DNA of 38,550 bases from Acidaminococcaceae bacterium (GTDB lineage: Bacteria; Bacillota; Negativicutes; Acidaminococcales; Acidaminococcaceae). The stretch covers positions 1-38,550 of the forward strand of contig JAFTZZ010000033.1 of NCBI GenBank assembly GCA_017460905.1, read 5' to 3'. The position numbers and the translations under genes were made by a program. The notes under the pieces are model-generated. The model saw nothing but the letters and a program-made list of their open reading frames with translations, was not told the DNA's origin and did not search any database. Shown here one piece after another: positions 13,918 through 20,539 of this stretch. Within the stretch, counting starts at the first letter, position 1. Every line of letters begins with the position of its first letter.

Positions 13918-14604
13918 TTACCCCCCCTGCCCTATATTGGCCAGTGTCAGGCCATACAGTTTTCCTATTTTTGTCGTCAACGGTATGGGTTCAAGATGGT
14001 ATTTCGACATAAAACTTTCCTGCCCCAGCTGGTGGCTTTCAGAGTGATGCATCCGGCACAACGGTAAAACCGGTATGCCGATCTGGTTGACCTCCCGCCG
14101 GTTCCGGCCGGCCCCGATCGCTTCCACGTGATGAAGCTCAGCATGACCACCGCACACTGCGCAGCCTTTATGCATTAAGCACTGAAATACATACCGGCGA
14201 ATGTCGTTAACATCATCCGCGCCCTGGATCAACGGCTGCTTGACCGGGATATTGTTGCTTACGACAAACTCTATCAGGTATGTTATAAACTCCCTGGCCG
14301 TCGTCATGTCGCAGTCCGCCAGGGAAAACATGCGCCGGGCAATAGCATCCAGCTGCTCAGCCATGAATTTTAATTTCATTAAATTTTTAACGACTTCCGG
14401 ATCCTGCTCCCCCATCCATTCCGCAATGTCCCGCAGCATGGCATAGATCCGTTTCCGTTGCTCCGGTGATATGAGCCGCCCATCCGGCAGGCCGATCTCC
14501 ACCACGTTGGTGCTGATCGACCGGCTCCATTCCGGCAGCCGGGCAACAATAACAGCCAAACCGTCGGGCCGGATATCAGTTATCCGTCCGCTTATGATCT
14601 CCAT
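13918..14604 (-). CDS. Putative HNHc nuclease (phage recombination type)
   Basis: A 228-residue protein matching the phage HNHc_6 type. The N-terminal half is an OB-like strand region followed by helices; the C-terminal nuclease has C148/C151 (CAVCGGHAE), LHHVEAIGAGRNRR with His158/His159, and PLCRMHHSESHQLG with Cys183, His186, His187 and His191. It lies just after the Rad52-like gene; such nucleases accompany single-strand annealing proteins and may resolve recombination intermediates. Start overlaps the previous gene by 29 nt. Confidence 0.85.
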   Translation of the reverse strand: MEIISGRITDIRPDGLAVIVARLPEWSRSISTNVVEIGLPDGRLISPEQRKRIYAMLRDIAEWMGEQDPEVVKNLMKLKFMAEQLDAIARRMFSLADCDMTTAREFITYLIEFVVSNNIPVKQPLIQGADDVNDIRRYVFQCLMHKGCAVCGGHAELHHVEAIGAGRNRREVNQIGIPVLPLCRMHHSESHQLGQESFMSKYHLEPIPLTTKIGKLYGLTLANIGQGG

Positions 14605-15370
14605 GCGCTGCCGCCTCCTTCTTTAGTGCCTCCTGCCAATTTTGATGGTATAGCACCATGTTTTCCTTTAGATCGCGCAATAAAGGTGGCGGAAGAGATT
14701 CCACTTTTTCCGTCCCGTATTTGTATTGTACGATTTTGATGATTACATTCTGGTAATGGAATTTTTTCACCGCGTCCCGCAGTTCCGCCAGAGCTTTTTC
14801 TTTTTCTTTCGTAGAATCATCCGTTACTTCCGGAACAGGTTTGGCCGGTGGCGGTTCCGGATCTGCAGCTGGCGGTTCCGGAGTTGGATTCTCCGGTGGC
14901 GCTTCCAGCTCCATGCCAATTTCAAAAAAACGCGCAGCTGCAGCCAGTGCTTTTTCCTGCGCTACATCCCAGGCGTCTAAATGTTTTTTATATGTATTCG
15001 CCGCCACGCGCTCCACCAGCATGGCGCTGCCGTACCCGACGCCAACATAATTGTTAGCTGCGTCTGATATATGTTTTGAGATAACGGCCTTTAGGCTGCA
15101 GAGTTTTTCACCGCCCCCGGCGTCAATAATTTCTTCATGGCTGTATTCCACACTCCAATACGCACCCCGCAGGCCGATAATGGCATCCAGTGCTTCCAAC
15201 AGCCAGGATAATTTCGCCCTGGGCTGGCCATCGCTGCCATACTCCTGAGCCCCTACCGGCACGGTTTTGTATTTTGCACGGCACGCTGCCATTTCATCCG
15301 GCTGTTCACTTCTTTGTTCTACATTCTTTTTAGCGCCATCCGCCCGCGTTGTAGTTTTTTTTACCGGCAT
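14576..15370 (-). CDS. Divergent Rad52/Sak-like single-strand annealing protein (candidate)
   Basis: A 264-residue protein. Residues about 50-155 follow the Rad52-like order: LDAIIGLRGAYWSVEYSHEE, a LKAVISKHI strand, NNYVGVGYGSA, then a helix AQEKALAAAARFFEIGMEL resembling the 'AvTDAlKRAlr.fG' region, though key residues differ. Residues 155-190 are a Pro/Glu-rich linker, and the C-terminus is helical. The position directly before the HNHc nuclease and near ssb is where annealing proteins usually sit. ATG has GGAGGAAG upstream. Without a profile search this stays a candidate. Confidence 0.5.
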   Translation of the reverse strand: MPVKKTTTRADGAKKNVEQRSEQPDEMAACRAKYKTVPVGAQEYGSDGQPRAKLSWLLEALDAIIGLRGAYWSVEYSHEEIIDAGGGEKLCSLKAVISKHISDAANNYVGVGYGSAMLVERVAANTYKKHLDAWDVAQEKALAAAARFFEIGMELEAPPENPTPEPPAADPEPPPAKPVPEVTDDSTKEKEKALAELRDAVKKFHYQNVIIKIVQYKYGTEKVESLPPPLLRDLKENMVLYHQNWQEALKKEAAAHGDHKRTDN

Positions 15371-15420
15371 TCTTTTCTTCCTCCGGGATTTCTGTTATAA
15401 TAGTTACGGTAATTGGTTGT

Positions 15421-15457
15421 GCCGCCCATACAGAAATGTATGAGCGGCTTCTTTTTA
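15421..15457 (+). terminator. Intrinsic terminator facing right inside the leftward operon
   Basis: GCCGCCCATAC (15421-15431) pairs with GTATGAGCGGC (15438-15448), one mismatch, followed by TTCTTTTTAT. The T-tract makes it a terminator for rightward, not leftward, transcription. A TATAAT at 15396-15401 on the same strand could start a roughly 50-nt RNA, but no good -35 is present. Confidence 0.5.
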
Positions 15458-15604
15458 TATGGACAGGATCCACGCGGCCCAGCAAAGTATCTGGTACAAC
15501 AGATCTATTACGACGGCCATAAGCAAACTGCAGAAATATATGCTATCTGTAAAAACGATAATGCTGCCCATCGTGATCTCATACGCCTTTTTTAACGATT
15601 TCAT
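15455..15604 (-). CDS. Small membrane protein (49 residues)
   Basis: Starts at ATG 15604 with AAGGAGG 5 nt upstream, a better start than the in-frame ATG at 15646. A short basic N-terminus (KSLKKAYEITMG) leads to a long hydrophobic stretch (SIIVFTDSIYFCSLLMAVVIDLLYQILCWAAWIL region), probably one or two membrane segments. No family recognised. Small membrane proteins in early operons can act in exclusion or host takeover; here that is speculation. Confidence 0.6.
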   Translation of the reverse strand: MKSLKKAYEITMGSIIVFTDSIYFCSLLMAVVIDLLYQILCWAAWILSI

Positions 15605-15614
15605 AATTTCCTCC

Positions 15615-16019
15615 TTAATAATTGTCAGTTTCAAGCAAATATACATTCATGCCATTTTTGATAAATCTCATTGTTAAATCGTGATTAATGGCATTCCCCA
15701 GTTTTTGATAAATGATTTCCATATCTTTTTCTGTAAATGCTTGACCCAGATAACTGTTTATTTCTGCAAGCAACAGCCTTCTAAACTGCTTGTTACGCCA
15801 CTCTTGACTGTACGGCTGCCCCTTACATGCGTCTCTGGACATCCATTCTAAAACCAACGCGCGCACATCGTCGCGATCCTGGCAATCGGCCAGCGAAATA
15901 AACACATTGCCTTTTGTGTGTGCAATAAATTCACAACTACTAAATCGGAAATACCCGTCATAAAATGCCCTTTCCAATTCACAAACTGCATTGTAAAATT
16001 CATTATTCATGCTAAACAT
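15615..16019 (-). CDS. Hypothetical early protein
   Basis: A 134-residue soluble helical protein (NAVCELERAFYDGYFRF, RALVLEWMSRDACKG, NKQFRRLLLAEINSYLGQAFTEKDMEIIYQKLGNAI). I recognise no domain. The ATG is preceded by AAGGAGATCG at the 3' end of the 47-residue gene. Real by start signal and amino-acid pattern. Confidence 0.6.
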   Translation of the reverse strand: MFSMNNEFYNAVCELERAFYDGYFRFSSCEFIAHTKGNVFISLADCQDRDDVRALVLEWMSRDACKGQPYSQEWRNKQFRRLLLAEINSYLGQAFTEKDMEIIYQKLGNAINHDLTMRFIKNGMNVYLLETDNY

Positions 16020-16031
16020 GCCGCGATCTCC

Positions 16032-16175
16032 TTATGCGCTCTTTTCCTTTTCTTCCTGTTCTAACGCCATGATAAAATCCACCAACGCATCCGCGAAAAT
16101 GTCTATCAACTCCTGATCCGGAAGACTGCCATCCGTCTGCAGCTGGCGGTCTGTTTTAATTTTGCCCATTCCCAT
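16032..16175 (-). CDS. Small acidic protein (47 residues)
   Basis: Starts at ATG 16175 with AAGGAGG 7 nt upstream. The sequence (GKIKTDRQLQTDGSLPDQEL, then a helix IDIFADALVDFIMALEQ and a Glu/Lys-rich end) is acidic and likely helical. It fills the gap between neighbours without overlap, and its stop lies within the leader of the next gene. Function unknown. Confidence 0.6.
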   Translation of the reverse strand: MGMGKIKTDRQLQTDGSLPDQELIDIFADALVDFIMALEQEEKEKSA

Positions 16176-16187
16176 GCCACAGCCTCC

Positions 16188-16553
16188 TTAAAAGTAAAAA
16201 CGTCTTTTCTTTAACCGAGAGCGGAGAGCCTTTTTGTAATTGGCGTTTGTTATCTCCTGCTTTTCTTTTCTTAATTGATCCAGGCCTTCTTCTGTTAAAA
16301 CTTTTTGGAAAAACAAAGGAGTCGGAATGCCCAGCCGGCGGCCCCTTCTGTTTTGTAAATTCATGGCTGCATAGTAAATTAGTTTTAAGGAGCTGCGCGG
16401 CGGAACATATGATAATTTGTTGTTACGGTTCGTAATTTTTAAAACTTTTTCCACCTGGATGATCCGGCAGGCCTTTGCCTTCCTGCGTCTCGGGCAGCAG
16501 TATTGTGGCGGAACGCGCCAGCTGGGAGCCATCATAATGCATAGCTTTTTCAC
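16188..16553 (-). CDS. Hypothetical basic protein
   Basis: About 121 residues from a GTG at 16553 that has AGAGGTG 6 nt upstream; a GTG at 16562 is an alternative. Very basic, with an N-terminal Cys/Arg cluster (YCCPRRRKAKACR) that could bind metal or nucleic acid, and a C-terminal segment LTEEGLDQLRKEKQEITNAN ending RLKKRRFYF. No family recognised. Confidence 0.5.
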   Translation of the reverse strand: MKKLCIMMAPSWRVPPQYCCPRRRKAKACRIIQVEKVLKITNRNNKLSYVPPRSSLKLIYYAAMNLQNRRGRRLGIPTPLFFQKVLTEEGLDQLRKEKQEITNANYKKALRSRLKKRRFYF

Positions 16554-16558
16554 GGTTA

Positions 16559-16843
16559 TCACCTCTTTTTCTTCCGGAAGTCATCGGCGAATGGGCACGT
16601 AGCAAAATGTGCTTCGAAGGCCACAACGCTGTCTATGCCGTCGTACCGCATGCGCTCCACCGGCAAGGCCTGCTCTGTAGAGCCGTCTACCAGGACAAAT
16701 GTGTGGCCGCCTTTTTGTACCGGATACACTTCCATGGGCCTGCGGTTTACCGGTAGCCAGTTTCCTTTTTTGGTTTTAATCCAGAAAATAGGTTCATTAC
16801 AGCTTTTGCAACGGCCTTCTTTCAGATCTGTTTCCATGCGCAT
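16559..16843 (-). CDS. Small zinc-ribbon-like protein
   Basis: A 94-residue protein with an N-terminal CKSC knuckle (CKSCNEPIFWIKTKKGNWLP) and a distant HFATC pair (EAHFATCPFADDFRKKKR) that could complete a metal site. The ATG at 16843 has GGGAGG upstream; an ATG two codons later is also possible. Similar small zinc proteins are common in Bacillota phage early regions. Role unknown. Confidence 0.6.
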   Translation of the reverse strand: MRMETDLKEGRCKSCNEPIFWIKTKKGNWLPVNRRPMEVYPVQKGGHTFVLVDGSTEQALPVERMRYDGIDSVVAFEAHFATCPFADDFRKKKR

Positions 16844-16858
16844 CGCTGCCGCCTCCCT

Positions 16859-17005
16859 TCATCTCATTTTTACAGCCATCAACTGCAGCATGATGCTGCC
16901 AATAATCCACACATGGCTTTCGATTCTGGCCAGCTCATACACTTTTGCGCCTATGGCCATACCGCCCAGCACGATGGCCAGCAATACCGTTACTGTTTTG
17001 GCCAT
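16859..17005 (-). CDS. Small membrane protein (48 residues)
   Basis: ATG at 17005, with an AAGGAGG-containing leader just upstream in the end of the XRE gene. Two hydrophobic stretches (VTVLLAIVLGGMAIGA, then VWIIGSIMLQLMAV) around a short charged loop suggest a two-pass membrane hairpin. No family recognised. Confidence 0.6.
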   Translation of the reverse strand: MAKTVTVLLAIVLGGMAIGAKVYELARIESHVWIIGSIMLQLMAVKMR

Positions 17006-17009
17006 ACGG

Positions 17010-17642
17010 TTATACCTCCTTTTGCTGGGTGTCACGCAGCTCCCGCCCGATCAATTCCACAGCGGTCTCTAAGGCCTGCAGCATGTGTTTGGCCGGCATG
17101 AGTGTGGACACGATTACGGTAATTTCGCACTCTCCCGGCAAGCCTGTTTCGAAATAGTATTGCAGGGTTTTGGACGTGTCGCGCATCCGAAGCCTTATCT
17201 CCCCGTCCGGGTTTTCGCCGTTAATTTTGCTCCGGGAGCCGTCTACAACTTCATTGCTTTCCGCAACCTCTGGCGCGGCATCGTTAATTATCGCAACCTT
17301 TTTTGCTTTTGGTTTATGCAGTTTCGGTTTTGCCGGCGCATCGTCCGGAAAATCCTCTTTTACCATCTTTTCCAATTTATCTACTGCTGCCATGACAGAA
17401 TCCTCGCTTTCTCTTCCTGTTTCATTCTCTTCCAGTACCTTCACCTGCGCGATCGCCGCGTTGATGTCTCCCGTTGAACACGATAACGCCAGAGCCAGCT
17501 TCTGCTTCGACGGCGTGGTAATAGGTTTTCCCGCTTTAATCCGCTGTATCGTCGACCAGGGCACATCGAAATCCTTCTGCAGCTTGTAAGCTGTCAAGCC
17601 CAGCTCCTGCATGCGTTTCTGCATATAATCCCATAACGCCAT
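17010..17642 (-). CDS. XRE-family transcription regulator
   Basis: A 210-residue protein with an N-terminal Cro/C1-type helix-turn-helix (LTAYKLQKDFDVPWSTIQRIKAGKPITTPSKQKLALAL, residues about 16-55). A charged linker rich in Lys, Asp and Pro follows, and a C-terminal beta/alpha region (GEIRLRMRDTSKTLQYYFETG, CEITVIVSTLMPAKHMLQALETAVELI). ATG preceded by a GGGGGG purine run. It may control the early operon in addition to the Cro-like protein. The C-terminal domain is not recognised. Confidence 0.7.
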   Translation of the reverse strand: MALWDYMQKRMQELGLTAYKLQKDFDVPWSTIQRIKAGKPITTPSKQKLALALSCSTGDINAAIAQVKVLEENETGRESEDSVMAAVDKLEKMVKEDFPDDAPAKPKLHKPKAKKVAIINDAAPEVAESNEVVDGSRSKINGENPDGEIRLRMRDTSKTLQYYFETGLPGECEITVIVSTLMPAKHMLQALETAVELIGRELRDTQQKEV

Positions 17643-18070
17643 TTTCTACTTACCCCCCCTCCTGGCACGCTGCCATCACTCTCCACAATATCAACGCCTT
17701 CGTCAATCAGTCCCAGGATAATTTCCTGCGCCGATATCTCCCGGCGATTAATGCAGTCTATGGTATTGTTCCTCCTGCTCATAAACCGGGCAAGGCGTTT
17801 TGTAGAAAAACCAAATTCGTCCTTTAGGGCCAACATGGACGCCGCTTCGCAGTCGCGCATTGCATCGTTATACAGCGCTTTCGCCCAGTCGTTCATGTCT
17901 TCCCGGTTCATGTTTTTGACTGTCTTGTATGCAGCCCGTTGGTCTTGTCTTTCCGGATCCTTGTACTGCAGGGCCTCCTCTTCATGTCGCTGCCGCCATT
18001 GCCATTCTGCTTCTGCCTGTGCCGCCCATGCCTGCGCAGCCAGCCGGTTCCGCTCCCGTTTGCTTACCAT
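17594..18070 (-). CDS. Hypothetical protein with helix-turn-helix-like middle
   Basis: A 158-residue protein. The N-terminus is a charged helix (AAQAWAAQAEAEWQWRQRHEEE). The middle (DWAKALYNDAMRDCEAASMLALKDEFGFSTKRLARFMSRRN) resembles a DNA-binding helical segment. The last 20 residues, in the 49-nt overlap with the XRE gene, look less constrained. I cannot assign a family. Confidence 0.55.
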   Translation of the reverse strand: MVSKRERNRLAAQAWAAQAEAEWQWRQRHEEEALQYKDPERQDQRAAYKTVKNMNREDMNDWAKALYNDAMRDCEAASMLALKDEFGFSTKRLARFMSRRNNTIDCINRREISAQEIILGLIDEGVDIVESDGSVPGGGVSRKWRYGIICRNACRSWA

Positions 18071-18071
18071 C

Positions 18072-18254
18072 TCAATCGCCAGCTTTCCTGTTTAGTGACT
18101 CGGCCAGGGCTTCGCACGCTTCCCGGTCGTCGGTATAACTTCCACAATATTCAACATTGCCACCGTGCAGCGGTTTGCTTTCGTCCAGCTGCCGGCCGAC
18201 GATATACATCTTACGCCCCGCCAGCTGCTGGGACATTACCTTCCACTTCCCCAT
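18072..18254 (-). CDS. Hypothetical protein (60 residues)
   Basis: I chose the ATG at 18254, which has GGAGGGCGG upstream and follows the end of the previous gene; a longer in-frame start at 18350 would lie wholly in an Arg-rich shadow of that gene. Sequence GRKMYIVGRQLDESKPLHG, then YCGSYTDDREACEALAESL, suggests a small alpha/beta protein. Unknown function. Confidence 0.55.
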   Translation of the reverse strand: MGKWKVMSQQLAGRKMYIVGRQLDESKPLHGGNVEYCGSYTDDREACEALAESLNRKAGD

Positions 18255-18552
18255 GCTTGCCGCCCTCCTTCGGATCCGTATCTGTAGCCGGAGTTTGTTC
18301 AATGTTCTGCGGCGTATCGTCCGCCAGCATCGCATAGACATGCAGGCCATTTTTGTCGCCGGCCATTAATGCCATACCCAGGGAGGCCATGGCCTTATCA
18401 ATGGCTTCTTTGCCTTTATATATTCCCAGGGTTACGTTTACGCTGCGGGTCCGGGCCTTAATTGCCGGGACCCCTCTTTCCGGTTGCTCATAAAAACATT
18501 CCACATGTTCCGCATTGACCAGGATCTCCCCGGTTTGCCCTAAAATGTACAT
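18211..18552 (-). CDS. Hypothetical protein (113 residues)
   Basis: ATG at 18552 with ATAGGAGG upstream. The N-terminal 80 residues are alpha/beta (YILGQTGEILVNAEHVECFY, VTLGIYKGKEAIDKAMASLG), resembling small phage proteins with a conserved YILxxxGxIVN opening. The C-terminal 30 residues are Asp/Glu/Pro-rich and disordered. Function unknown. Confidence 0.6.
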   Translation of the reverse strand: MYILGQTGEILVNAEHVECFYEQPERGVPAIKARTRSVNVTLGIYKGKEAIDKAMASLGMALMAGDKNGLHVYAMLADDTPQNIEQTPATDTDPKEGGKHGEVEGNVPAAGGA

Positions 18553-18570
18553 CTACTTTCCTCCTATCTT

Positions 18571-18738
18571 TTATTCGATTTCCTGCCAACCCCGTTCTTT
18601 GGCGTACCGTTTCAGTACCTTTTCAGCTTCCTTTTTAGTGCCATACCAACTGGCGCACGGCCATGGCCACCATAAATTTTTCTTAGGATTATAGCAGTGT
18701 ATTGTCCAGTACGTTTTATAGTGCAGCCCTGACCTCAC
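18571..18738 (-). CDS. Small Trp/Tyr-rich protein, uncertain start
   Basis: An open frame ending at TAA (18571) with strongly protein-like sequence: SGLHYKTYWTIHCYNPKKN, LWWPWPCASWYGTKKEAEKV, LKRYAKERGWQEIE. There is no ATG; the best start is GTG at 18738, without a clear ribosome-binding site. The frame is the same as that of the 73-residue gene upstream, whose TGA (18778-18780) separates them, so reinitiation, read-through or an ancestral single gene are possible. Confidence 0.5.
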   Translation of the reverse strand: MRSGLHYKTYWTIHCYNPKKNLWWPWPCASWYGTKKEAEKVLKRYAKERGWQEIE

Positions 18739-18777
18739 TTCAAACCGCCAGCCGCGCTTATCTTTGTGTTCCGTGTT

Positions 18778-18999
18778 TCACCTCTCCCCGTCCCATAAAT
18801 GCGTGACGGATCCATCCGGGTGATATACATTTTCATGCGGCTGCTTCCAGCCCGGCCAGCAGCAGGCTACCAGGACCGACAGGCCGGTGCTCTCTGCGCA
18901 ACCTCTTGCTATTTTCGTCGCCTGCTCACAGATTGGAGTCTGGCCGATATAGCTGCCACCGTCGTATCTTATCTTGTAAATCTCGTTCATTGTGTCCAT
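18778..18999 (-). CDS. Hypothetical protein (73 residues)
   Basis: Small soluble protein (NEIYKIRYDGGSYIGQTPIC, GLSVLVACCWPGWKQP, YHPDGSVTHLWDGER). ATG at 18999 or three codons later. No family recognised. It follows the Cro-like gene, and its frame stays open beyond its TGA for a further 69 codons. Confidence 0.5.
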   Translation of the reverse strand: MDTMNEIYKIRYDGGSYIGQTPICEQATKIARGCAESTGLSVLVACCWPGWKQPHENVYHPDGSVTHLWDGER

Positions 19000-19002
19000 A
19001 GA

Positions 19003-19254
19003 TTAGCCTGCCCTTTCAAAACTTCCGTTTTCAGAAGTTTTGACGCAAAAAAAATACAAAGGAATGTTTTCGAGCGAAACATCCAAAGCGCTACAGGTTT
19101 TTACAATTTCCTCTTGTTTGAATGCGCGCTTGTTAGCCAGCTTTAAATTAAAAGTAGATTCCGATAAGCCAACCTGTTTCGCCAGTGATGCCTGCGTGAA
19201 CCCTTTTTCTTTGATTTTGCCGAGCAATCTGCTGTAATCAAAAATCAAGGTCAT
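19003..19254 (-). CDS. Cro-like XRE regulator (DUF739-like)
   Basis: An 83-residue helix-turn-helix protein (LLGKIKEKGFTQASLAKQVGLSESTFNLKLANKRAFKQEEIVKTCSALDV) of the DUF739/Cro-like kind, first gene of the leftward early operon. It would oppose the divergent repressor. Ribosome-binding site GGGAGGA. Its C-terminal codons contain a copy of the 21-bp operator-like sequence that also covers its promoter. Confidence 0.85.
   Translation of the reverse strand: MTLIFDYSRLLGKIKEKGFTQASLAKQVGLSESTFNLKLANKRAFKQEEIVKTCSALDVSLENIPLYFFCVKTSENGSFERAG
19021..19041. promoter_or_regulatory. Operator-like 21-bp repeat, intragenic copy
   Basis: Identical to 19273-19293. The core ACTTCCGTTTTCAGAAGT is an inverted repeat (ACTTC-N8-GAAGT). 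This copy lies near the 3' end of the Cro-like gene, about 250 bp downstream of the promoter copy, suggesting a second repressor site. Confidence 0.6.
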
Positions 19255-19272
19255 TTTAAGTTCCTCCCTTCC

Positions 19273-19293
19273 ACTTCCGTTTTCAGAAGTTTT
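19273..19293. promoter_or_regulatory. Operator-like 21-bp repeat at the early promoter
   Basis: Contains ACTTC-N8-GAAGT and lies just downstream of the -10 of the leftward early promoter, over the likely transcription start. An identical copy sits at 19021-19041. Probable binding site for the repressor and/or Cro-like protein. Confidence 0.65.
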
Positions 19294-19297
19294 TTAT

Positions 19298-19326
19298 AGA
19301 ATACCACTTTTCTGTATTCGAGTCAA
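19298..19326 (-). promoter_or_regulatory. Leftward early promoter
   Basis: On the leftward strand TTGACT (19321-19326) and TATTCT (19298-19303) are separated by 17 bp, close to the sigma-70 consensus. It should drive the Cro-like gene and the whole early operon, and is followed immediately by the operator-like repeat. Confidence 0.75.
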
Positions 19327-19343
19327 GTTTTTGAAAGTTTTTA

Positions 19344-19372
19344 TTGCGAAAACAAAAGTTTTATAGTACAAT
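19344..19372 (+). promoter_or_regulatory. Repressor promoter
   Basis: TTGCGA (19344-19349) and TACAAT (19367-19372) are spaced by 17 bp, 23 bp before the repressor start. Divergent from the early promoter, completing an immunity switch. Confidence 0.65.
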
Positions 19373-19394
19373 TAGCCCGAAAGAGGTGACGCTT

Positions 19395-19784
19395 ATGTCT
19401 ACATTTGCAGAACGATTGGACAAGGCGCTAAATTTGCGCAAAATGAAGCCTGCAGATCTTGCAAGGGCGACAGGACTGACAGAGGGCCAGATCAGTGCGT
19501 ACCGCAAAGGCACATATGAGGCAAAGCAAAAAAGCATTTACTTAATTGCTAAGGCCCTTAACGTATCGGAGCCCTGGCTCATGGGATACGACGTAAACAT
19601 TGAGCGCCTGCCGGATGTGCTCAGAACATCGCCGCAAAATTTAAGTGTTTTGGAAATTGGCATTCTTTCCGATTTTCGTAAACTCAACAGCATCGGAAAA
19701 GAAAAAGCCTGCGATGCCGTCCGCGACCTGACAGAGATTTCGCGGTACACAGAGCCGGAAGAAAAGGAAAAAACGGGAACGTGA
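19395..19784 (+). CDS. CI-like XRE repressor
   Basis: About 129 residues from the ATG at 19395, which has AAGAGGTG 6 nt upstream; the in-frame ATG at 19344 lies in the promoter and is rejected. The N-terminal helix-turn-helix reads FAERLDKALNLRKMKPADLARATGLTEGQISAYRKGTYEAKQKSIYLIAKALNVSEPWLMGYD. The C-terminal half is short and helical, with no peptidase (LexA/S24) domain, so induction would not be by RecA-stimulated self-cleavage. Divergent from the Cro-like gene: the likely lysogeny repressor. Confidence 0.85.
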   Translation: MSTFAERLDKALNLRKMKPADLARATGLTEGQISAYRKGTYEAKQKSIYLIAKALNVSEPWLMGYDVNIERLPDVLRTSPQNLSVLEIGILSDFRKLNSIGKEKACDAVRDLTEISRYTEPEEKEKTGT

Positions 19785-19865
19785 TCCGGATCGATACATA
19801 CCGCAAGCGCCCCGGTTTGAAATGGAATAAATAGCTCGTCATTAAAAAGAAGGGAGAATATAAAA

Positions 19866-20519
19866 ATGAAAAAAGTTTTATCAGTATCCGCAGCCGTGGT
19901 ATTTGCAGCGTTAATTGCTTGCACATTGCCGGCAGATGCAAAGTTAATTGACAATCCTATGTACAAAACACACTACATTAAATTTACTACCCCGGCGTCA
20001 AAAATTGATGCTAACGGCGTAGAGGTTTACGTTTACAATCCAATAGGCGGCACGCGCAGTCAGGTTAATTTTGTCAATGATACGAAAACCGGGAAAATGA
20101 AAGTTACTTATGGCGCTACGCACGACTCCGACAACTATGGCGATAAAAAGGACGTAATAACTGCCGTAGGGCTTTACGTTCAATTTACAAACAACAGCTC
20201 AGCGCCGGCCGTCGTCAGCTGGAAGAGCAGCAGCATATCAGCTGGCAACAAGAATTTTGGCATTCCTTTTATAGAGGGCATGAAGTATAAAGATGCCGGG
20301 AACCCTTCCGTGACTCCGGATACTATAATCCCACCCGGGCAAAAGGTTATGAAAAGGGTGTTTATTCCAGACGTTAGTTTTGTCGGTTCAAGATGGGTGC
20401 ATAACGGCGTGACGGTTACGCCTTCAAAAGATATTAATATGACTTTAGTTTTGTCAGTGAACGGTCAATTTATAACAAATGTTACCCCAGGGATAAATTT
20501 TGTCGCAGATCGCAAGTAA
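19866..20519 (+). CDS. Exported protein, putative lysogenic-conversion (moron) gene
   Basis: A 217-residue protein with a clear signal peptide (KKVLSVSAAVVFAALIACTLPADAK; probable cleavage after ADA, about residue 25). The mature part is beta-rich (VEVYVYNPIGGTRSQVNFVN, AVGLYVQFTNNSSAPAVVSW, TLVLSVNGQF), suggestive of an Ig-like or surface/periplasmic beta-sandwich. It lies in the lysogeny strand between repressor and integrase with its own ribosome-binding site (AAGGGAG), so it may be expressed from the prophage. Family not recognised. Confidence 0.65.
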   Translation: MKKVLSVSAAVVFAALIACTLPADAKLIDNPMYKTHYIKFTTPASKIDANGVEVYVYNPIGGTRSQVNFVNDTKTGKMKVTYGATHDSDNYGDKKDVITAVGLYVQFTNNSSAPAVVSWKSSSISAGNKNFGIPFIEGMKYKDAGNPSVTPDTIIPPGQKVMKRVFIPDVSFVGSRWVHNGVTVTPSKDINMTLVLSVNGQFITNVTPGINFVADRK

Positions 20520-20539
20520 AAGAATAGGAGAAGCCAGCC

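Noticed and set aside
18571-18999. TGA reassigned to tryptophan in this phage
   Set aside because: Many clearly bounded genes end in TGA with overlapping starts (for example at 1865, 3215, 23350, 24641), so TGA is a normal stop.
19785-19837. A 17-codon frame from GTG after the repressor
   Set aside because: No ribosome-binding site at proper spacing, too short, and no recognisable pattern.
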